Shown here piece after piece: positions 60,439 through 64,000 of a DNA stretch of 64,000 bases. Within the stretch, counting starts at the first letter, position 1; the number at the start of each line of letters is the position of its first letter. The translations under genes were made by a program, and so were the position numbers. The notes beneath the pieces are model-generated. The model was not told the DNA's origin and did no database searches. It worked only from the letters and a program-made list of their open reading frames with translations. The DNA comes from Hydractinia symbiolongicarpus (taxonomy: Eukaryota; Cnidaria; Hydrozoa; Anthoathecata; Hydractiniidae): the NCBI RefSeq assembly GCF_029227915.1, contig NC_079886.1, forward strand, positions 27,072,501 to 27,136,500. Reading direction: 5' to 3'.

Positions 60439-61930
60439 GGGAAATGAGTTTACTCCTGGGTACTTTCTTTGTATACATTCGACTATGCGGGCCGATTCCA
60501 GGATATACAGGAAATCGCGGGTTTTCGTTTGCCGGCGATTAAACTCCTTTTATTCAGCGTCTCATCAAAAATGAAATCATTTTTGAAAACTACAAGTCTC
60601 ATGCGTTTTAATGGTGAAAAAATAATTTAAAGAATCGTTCGGGAAATGAGTTTACTCCCTGGGTACTTTCTTTGTATACTTTTGACTATACGGGCCGAGT
60701 CCTGGATTTACGGGAAATTGCGGGTTTTCGTTTGCTGGCGATTAAACTCCTTTTATTCAGCGTCTCATCAAAAATGAAATTGTTTTTGAAAACTACAAGT
60801 CTTATGCGTTTTAGTGGTGAAAAAAATAATTTAAAAAGTCGTTCAGGAAATGAGTTTACTCCTGGGTACTTTCTTTGTATACATTCGACTATACGGGCCG
60901 ATTCCAGGATGTACGGGAAATCGCGGGTTTTCGTTTGCCGGCGATTAAACTCTTTTTAATCAGCGTCTCATCAAAAATGAAATCATTTTTAAAAACTAAA
61001 AGTCTCATGCGTTTTAGTGGTGAAAAAATAATTTAAAGAATCGTTCGGGAAATGAGTTTACTCCCTGGGTACTTTCTTTGTATACTTTTGACTATACGGG
61101 CCGAGTCCTGGATTTACGGGAAATTGCGGGTTTTCGTTTGCCGGCGATTAAACTCCTTTTATTCAGCGTCTCATCAATAATGAAATCGTTTTTGAAAACT
61201 ACAAGTCTTATGCGTTTTAGTGGTAAAAAATTAATTTAAAAAATCGTTCGGGAAATGAGTTTACTCCCTGGGTACTTTCTTTGTATACTTTTCACTGTAC
61301 GGGCCGAGTCCGTGATATACGGAAAATCGCGGGTTTTCGTTTGCCGGCGATTAAACTTCTTTTATTCAGTGTCTCATCAAAAACGAAATCATTTTTGAAA
61401 ACTACAAGTCTCATGCGTTTTAGTGGTGAAAAATAATTTAAAGAATCCTTCGGGAAATGAGTTTACTCCCTGCGTACTTTCTTTGTATACTTTTGACTAT
61501 ACGGGCCGAATCTGGGATTTACGGGAAATCGCGGGTTTTCGTTTGCCGGAGATTAAACTCCTTTTATTCAGCGTCTCATCAAGAATGAAATCATTTTTGA
61601 AAACTACAAGTCTCATGCGTTTTAGTGGTGAAAAAATAATTTAAAGAATCGTTCGGGAAATGAGTTTACTCCCTGGGTGCTTTCTTTGTATACTTTTCAC
61701 TGTACGGGCCGAGTCCGTGATATACGGAAAATCGCGGGTTTTCGTTTGCCGGCGATTAAACTTCTTTTATTCAGAGTCTCATCAAAAACGAAATCATTTT
61801 TGAAAACTACAAGTCTTATGGGTTTTAGTGGTGAAAAACAATTTAAAGAATCGTTCGGGAAATGAGTTTACTCCCTGCGTACTTTCTTTGTATACTTTTT
61901 GACTATACGGGCCGAATCTGGGATTTACGG
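60439..61930 (+). repeat. Dispersed duplicate block, copy 2 (~1.5 kb)
   Basis: Copy of 56600-58090 with the same monomer order and private variants. The match ends inside the monomer starting at 61857: copy 1 continues with ATCGCGGG and GGCGATT, copy 2 with ATCGCAGG, TTCGTTGCC (one T lost) and GGAGATT. Confidence 0.87.
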
Positions 61931-62262
61931 GAAATCGCAGGTTTTCGTTGCCGGAGATTAAACTCCTTTTATTCAGCGTTTCATCAAGAATGAAATCGTT
62001 TTTGAAAACTACAAGTCTTATGCGTTTTAGTGGTAAAAAATTTATTTAAAAAATCGTGCGGGAAATGAGTTTACTCCCAGTTTACTTTCTTTGTATACAT
62101 TCCACTATACGGGTCAAGCCCGGGATTTACGGCAAATCGCGGGTTTTCGTTTGCCGGCGATTAAACTCCTTTTATTCAGCGTCTCATCAAGAATGAAATC
62201 ATTTTTGAAAACAACAAGTCTCATGCGTTTTAGTGGTGAAAAATTAATTTAAAAAATTGTTC

Positions 62263-64000
62263 GGGAAATGAGTTTACACCCAGTTTACTTTCTTTGTATA
62301 CTTTTTGACTATACGGGCCGAATCTGGGATTTACGGGAAATCGCAGGTTTTCGTTTGCCGGAGATTGAACTCCTTTTATTCAGCGTCTCTTCAAAAATGA
62401 AATCGTTTTTAAAAACTACAAGTCTCATGCGTTTTAGTGGTGAAAAAATAATTTAAAGAATCGTTCGGGAAATGAGTTCACTCCCTGCGTACTTTCTTTG
62501 TATACCTTTGACTATACGGGCCGAATCTGGGATTTACGGGAAATCGCAGGTTTTCGTTTGCCGGAGATTAAACTCCTTTTATTCAGCGTCTCATCAAGAA
62601 TGAAATCGTTTTTGAAAACTACAAGTCTTATGCGTTTTAGTGGTAAAAAAATTAATTTAAAAAATCGTGCGGGAAATGAGTTTACTCCCAGTTTACTTTC
62701 TTTGTATACATTCCACTATACGGGTCAAGCCCGGGATTTACGGCAAATCGCGGGTTTTCGTTTGCCGGCGATTAAACTCCTTTTATTCAGCGTCTCATCA
62801 AAAATAAAATCATTTTTGAAAACTACAAGCCTCATGCGTTTTAGTGGTGAAAAAATAATTTAAGAAATTGTTCGGGAAATGAGTTTACTCCCAGTTTACT
62901 TTCTTTGTATACTTTTTGACTATACGGGCCGAATCTGGGATATACGGGAAATCGCAGGTTTTCGTTTGCCGGAGATTGAACTCCTTTTATTCAACGTCTC
63001 ATCAAAAATGAAATCATTTTTGAAAACTACAAGTCTCATGCGTTTTAGTGGTGAAAAAATAATTTAAAGAATCGTTTGGGAAATGAGTTCACTCCCTGCG
63101 TACATTCTTTGTATACTTTTGACTATACGGGCCGAATCTGGGATTTACGGGAAATCGCAGGTTTTCGTTTGCCGGAGATTAAACTCCTTTTATTCAGCGT
63201 CTCATCAAGAATAAAATCGTTTTTGAAAACTACAAGTCTTATGCGTTTTAGTGGTAATAAATTAATTTAAAAAATCGTGCAGGAAATGAGTTTACTCCCA
63301 GTTTACTTTCTTTGTATACATTCCACTATACGGGTCAAGCCCGGGATTTACGGCAAATCGCGAGTTTCGTTTGCCGGCGATTAAACTCCTTTTATTCAGC
63401 GTCTCATCAAAAATGAAATAATTTTTGAAAACTACAAGTCTCATGCGTTTTAGTGGTGAAAAAATAATTTAAAAAATTGTTCGGGAAATGAGGTTACTCC
63501 CAGTTTACTTTCTTTGTATACTTTTTGACTATACGGGCCGAATCTGGGATTTACGGGAAATCGCAGGTTTTCGTTTGCCGGAGATTGAACTCCTTTTATT
63601 CAGCGTCTCTTCAAAAATGAAATCGTTTTTGAAAACTACAAGTCTCATGCGTTTTAGTGGTGAAAAAATAATTTAAAAAATCGTTCGGGAAATGAGTTCA
63701 CTCCCTGCGTACTTTCTTTGTATACTTTTGACTATACGGGCCGAATCTGGGATTTACGGGAAATTGCAGGTTTTCGTTTGCCGGAGATTAAACTCCTTTT
63801 ATTCAGCGTCTTATCAAGAATGAAATCGTTTTTGAAAACTACAAGTCTTATGCGTTTTAGTGGTAAAAAATTAATTTAAAAAATCGTGCGGGAAATGAGT
63901 TTACTCCCAGTTTACTTTCTTTGTATACATTCCACTATACGGCCAAGCCCGGGATTTACGGGAAATCGCGGGTTTTCGTTTGCCGGCGATTAAACTCCTT
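62263..64000 (+). repeat. Trimer HOR (J', Q or C-like, G), ~610 bp
   Basis: J' at 62263, 62874 and 63483; a Q-like or C-like monomer at 62467, 63078 and 63687; G at 62671, 63281 and 63890 (cut by the window end). Periods are 611 and 609 bp. The two full G monomers diverge by small changes (CGCGAGTTTCG at 63281), so this trimer is older or less homogenised than the 10-mer. Confidence 0.85.
62498..62863 (+). other. Longest satellite open frame, 121 codons; not called a gene
   Basis: This frame spans two monomers because the Q-type monomer at 62467 has a seven-A tail (204 bp) that keeps the frame across the boundary. The initiator is TTG; the first in-frame ATG is at 62600. The product would be two near-repeats of a unit containing IAGFRLP, LLLFSVSS and SFLKTTSLMRFSG. 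I see no ribosome-binding or promoter context, signal peptide or known domain, and nearly all other monomers break the frame. I regard it as satellite sequence that happens to be open. Confidence 0.25.

Larger units (their letters stand above)
1..64000 (+). repeat. Satellite DNA array, ~203-bp monomer, about 315 head-to-tail copies
   Basis: Monomer starts marked by GGGAAATGAG fall at 8, 211, 414, 617, 820, 1021, 1224 and so on to 63890, nearly always 201-204 bp apart. All copies are in the same orientation. The window opens seven bases before a monomer boundary and closes about 111 bp into a monomer, so the array continues on both sides. Length forms come from a few sites: the A-tract before TAATTTAA (5, 6 or 7 A), CTCCCTGGG versus CTCCTGGG, CGGGCC versus CGGCC, and TATAC followed by four or five T. 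A long tandem array without insertions is typical of eukaryotic heterochromatin. I do not recognise the family. Confidence 0.97.

Noticed and set aside
412-63676. About 95 plus-strand open frames of 62-121 codons as protein-coding genes
   Set aside because: All are the same satellite segment repeated. Many begin at TTG or GTG; frames are broken at most monomer boundaries; no promoter, splice or domain evidence supports expression.
1-64000. CRISPR array
   Set aside because: The unit is 203 bp with no short conserved repeat separated by unique spacers; the entire unit is repeated.
1-64000. Repeat-protein or surface-adhesin gene spanning many units
   Set aside because: A 203-bp period is not a multiple of three and TAATTTAA stops occur in nearly every unit, so no long frame exists.
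1-64000. Assignment to a particular species or named satellite family
   Set aside because: Nothing in the sequence is diagnostic to me; composition and HOR structure only indicate a eukaryotic satellite array.

Overview
The whole 64 kb window is one uninterrupted tandem satellite array. The unit is about 203 bp (length forms of 201, 202, 203 and 204 bp, and one of 191 bp), repeated about 315 times in a single orientation from the first base to the last. I found no unique sequence, no conventional gene, no rRNA or tRNA, no transposon insertion and no CRISPR array. Every open frame in the window is a fragment of the satellite unit. This is the architecture of a eukaryotic heterochromatic (centromeric, pericentromeric, subtelomeric or sex-chromosome) satellite block. 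I do not recognise the family and cannot name the organism. By hand count on one monomer, G+C is about 37% and CpG is about 1.9 times expectation, which argues against a strongly CpG-depleted vertebrate-type genome.

I phased each monomer at its GGGAAATGAG motif and sorted monomers into about 18 recurring subtypes, labelled A to R here (my own labels; a prime marks a variant; X/Y marks a hybrid that begins as X and ends as Y). The subtypes occur in ordered, multi-monomer higher-order repeats (HORs), but no single HOR period covers the window.

Layout: 414-4265 is a 19-monomer block (alpha). 4266-9752 is a C-D-I'-J'-A-B cassette repeated as 8-, 10- and 5-mers. 9753-14414 is a second alpha copy carrying an internal 810-bp duplication. 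14415-17867 is the cassette again (6-, 3- and 6-mers). 17868-20503 is the start of a third alpha copy, 20504-26383 a 10-mer HOR of about 2028 bp in three copies, and 26384-31047 a rearranged alpha-like stretch. 31048-33682 is a 1419-bp 7-mer repeated. 34291-38752 is a 2839-bp 14-mer repeated. 41590-47473 is a 3044-bp 15-mer followed by a copy with a nested 1014-bp duplication. 47474-55788 is mixed, including an R-L dimer duplication and a 1218-bp 6-mer duplication. 55789-62262 is the most shuffled part, with dimer duplications and two blocks 3839 bp apart. 62263-64000 is a simple trimer HOR of about 610 bp.

Within a monomer, a GC-rich core has four GGG tracts at near-constant spacing (a G-quadruplex candidate) overlapping two mutually exclusive dyads. 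It is followed by a near-perfect 22-bp palindrome and an A-tract-rich tail. A CENP-B-box-like motif one base shorter than consensus occurs in only some subtypes. One sense frame is open through most of the unit and many recurrent variants in it are silent, but the 203-bp period breaks the frame in nearly every monomer, so I do not call genes.
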